NCBI GenBank assembly: GCA_942493075.1
Contig: OW818681.1
Coordinates: forward strand, 5,518,001-5,582,000
DNA: 64,000 nt
From: JBBQYD01 sp942493075
GTDB lineage: Bacteria; Verrucomicrobiota; Verrucomicrobiia; Limisphaerales; UBA8199
Direction: 5' to 3'
Position numbers and translations under genes: made by a program. Below, one piece after another: positions 62,896-64,000 of this stretch; position 1 is the first letter of the stretch; the number at the start of each line of letters is the position of its first letter. The notes under the pieces were generated by a model, which searched no databases, was not told the DNA's origin, and worked only from the letters and a program-made list of their open reading frames with translations.

Positions 62896-63001
62896 AGTCT
62901 GGCACCCCTCGTTGGGGTGCTGTATCCATCCGGACGTGACCGGAGGTCTCCGCTTCGCTACGACGCTCCGGCTACTTTTTGGCAACCCTCCAGGTTGCTC
63001 G
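62896..63001 (-). repeat. Hairpin repeat family R1, copy G
   Basis: Reverse-complement copy with ggcacccctcgttggggtgc, ggaggtctccgcttcgc and gcaaccctccaggttgctcgg, 97 bp before the tRNA gene. The CACCCC arm is degenerate compared with the other copies. Confidence 0.85.
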
Positions 63002-63097
63002 GTTTGATTTCTGGCGGAGGTCGATTGGCCGTGTTCCCGATTAACCTTGATGCCGGGCTGATTCCTGCCATATTGAGGAGCACTACTTGCCCGTTTT

Positions 63098-63187
<90 letters not shown>

Positions 63188-63586
63188 TTGCCGCAAAACT
63201 CGCGGCGAACCTGGAGGCCAATTCGACAGTTGGCCTTGATTTCACATCTAACCTGATGATTCGGACTTTCTACCACATCGACATCACGCTTTTTTCCTCT
63301 TTATCAGCCATGTGAAACCAACGCAAATGCCAGAAAGCGTGATTTGGGCAGCACGATATCGCCTCGTTGCCAGGCGGCAGGGTTGGGCTGCTGATGCTGC
63401 GCATGTTTTGCGCACTCTGATCTGCGGCCATGCAAGAGTTGCGCGAGCGAACGATGGACATTCTCCGTCTCTTTCCGCATCGTCATCAGATGCGGATCAA
63501 TCAATACCGCGTCTACACTGCGCCAACGAAATGGTGCGGCGATTTGAGATCGGCTTGGCATGACGGGTGCTAAAAGATCCGAGGTT

Positions 63587-64000
63587 ATGAAGAAATTACT
63601 TGAACGAGCCTGGATATCTCCGGTTGTCACTATTGCTTTTGCCGTGATCGCCATTACGGGATTGCTGCTATTCTTTCACGTCAAAAATGGTGCCATCATG
63701 ACCCTGCATGAATGGGTTGGCTGGGCCTTCGTCATTGCCGGCATTCTACATGTGCTGCTGAACTGGAATCCGCTTCTCGGTTACCTGAAGCGGAGAAGTG
63801 CGTTGATCGCGATCGGTGTAAGCCTGTTGTTGGTGGTGGCATTGAGCGTTGCCGGGGCAGCCAAACAGCACGGTGGTCCACGTCCAGCTTCGACATCGGC
63901 GGTTGTAGCCGCCCTGGATATCAACCATGACGGCACGCTGCAGACGGAGGAAGTTACAAATGCTGTTGAGGCGTTAATGCGTCTTGATACAGACGGCGAC
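63587..64000 (+). CDS. DUF4405-type membrane protein with EF-hand motif, partial
   Basis: The open frame starts at ATG 63587 (MKKLLERAWISPVVTIAFAV, preceded by GAGG) and leaves the window, giving 138 codons. Residues 1-85 contain three transmembrane helices and the DUF4405-like block HEWVGWAFVIAGILHVLLNW with two conserved His that may bind haem. After KQHGG comes an EF-hand loop, DINHDGTLQTEE, and a second begins LDTDGD at the edge. This pairing of a small cytochrome-like membrane part with calcium-binding loops is uncommon. The stretch 63188-63586 upstream has no supported gene. Confidence 0.72.
   Translation, partial: MKKLLERAWISPVVTIAFAVIAITGLLLFFHVKNGAIMTLHEWVGWAFVIAGILHVLLNWNPLLGYLKRRSALIAIGVSLLLVVALSVAGAAKQHGGPRPASTSAVVAALDINHDGTLQTEEVTNAVEALMRLDTDGD

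Overview
The window looks like chromosome of a soil or freshwater Verrucomicrobiota bacterium, probably of the Pedosphaera/Limisphaera type (inference, not proven). The signs are very long Sec-exported proteins built from delta-60, PA14-like and Ig-like modules with a short terminal 'RYYRV' or 'RFFRV' domain, a Porin_5-like barrel, a PEP-CTERM relic, Ser/Thr kinase and ECF sigma pairs, a sigma factor carrying its own membrane segment, and intergenic DNA rich in hairpin repeats. Genes lie on both strands in short runs.

Layout. 0-7.4 kb: an RHS polymorphic-toxin locus on the minus strand. An exported calcium-repeat protein precedes a 2013-residue RHS protein with an N-terminal transglutaminase-like domain and a C-terminal papain-fold toxin; an Imm35/YrhB-type immunity gene follows and runs off the window. 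7.7-14.7 kb: housekeeping and envelope genes (HTH regulator, Mrp/ApbC ATPase, porin, acyl-CoA thioesterase, MsrB, exported lipase-like hydrolase). 14.7-25 kb: a giant delta-60 protein, an ECF sigma factor tightly coupled to a membrane Ser/Thr kinase, and a DUF2851 protein. 25-28.3 kb: small hypothetical membrane proteins and lipoproteins plus structured intergenic DNA. 28.3-32.1 kb: a cation-transport operon (TrkH, TrkA, Na+/H+ antiporter). 33.1-36.6 kb: a run of Lrp regulator, aminotransferase, PAS histidine kinase and NarL-type response regulator. 37-45.6 kb: WG-repeat and membrane hypotheticals, a lectin/Ig/six-hairpin protein, and several gene relics (PEP-CTERM, IS transposase, 2TM gene, HipA). 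45.6-50.4 kb: a 1589-residue PA14/Ig surface protein. 50.4-63 kb: a repeat-dense accessory zone with seven copies of a hairpin repeat, an IS110-family element with a frameshifted transposase and strongly folded non-coding DNA, and a transposase-less derivative in the same surroundings. Between them sit a sigma-transmembrane-carboxypeptidase-regulatory fusion protein, lipoproteins and a GH78 alpha-L-rhamnosidase. 63.1 kb: tRNA-Ser(CGA), then a DUF4405/EF-hand membrane gene cut by the window end.

The most unusual material is the 50.7-54.9 kb pair of compound repeats. The same flanking sequence holds either a full IS110-type element or a ~95-bp remnant that keeps an 18-bp-stem hairpin. Second are the membrane-tethered sigma factor and the transglutaminase-RHS-papain toxin locus. 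All functions are read from sequence motifs by eye; no database search was run.
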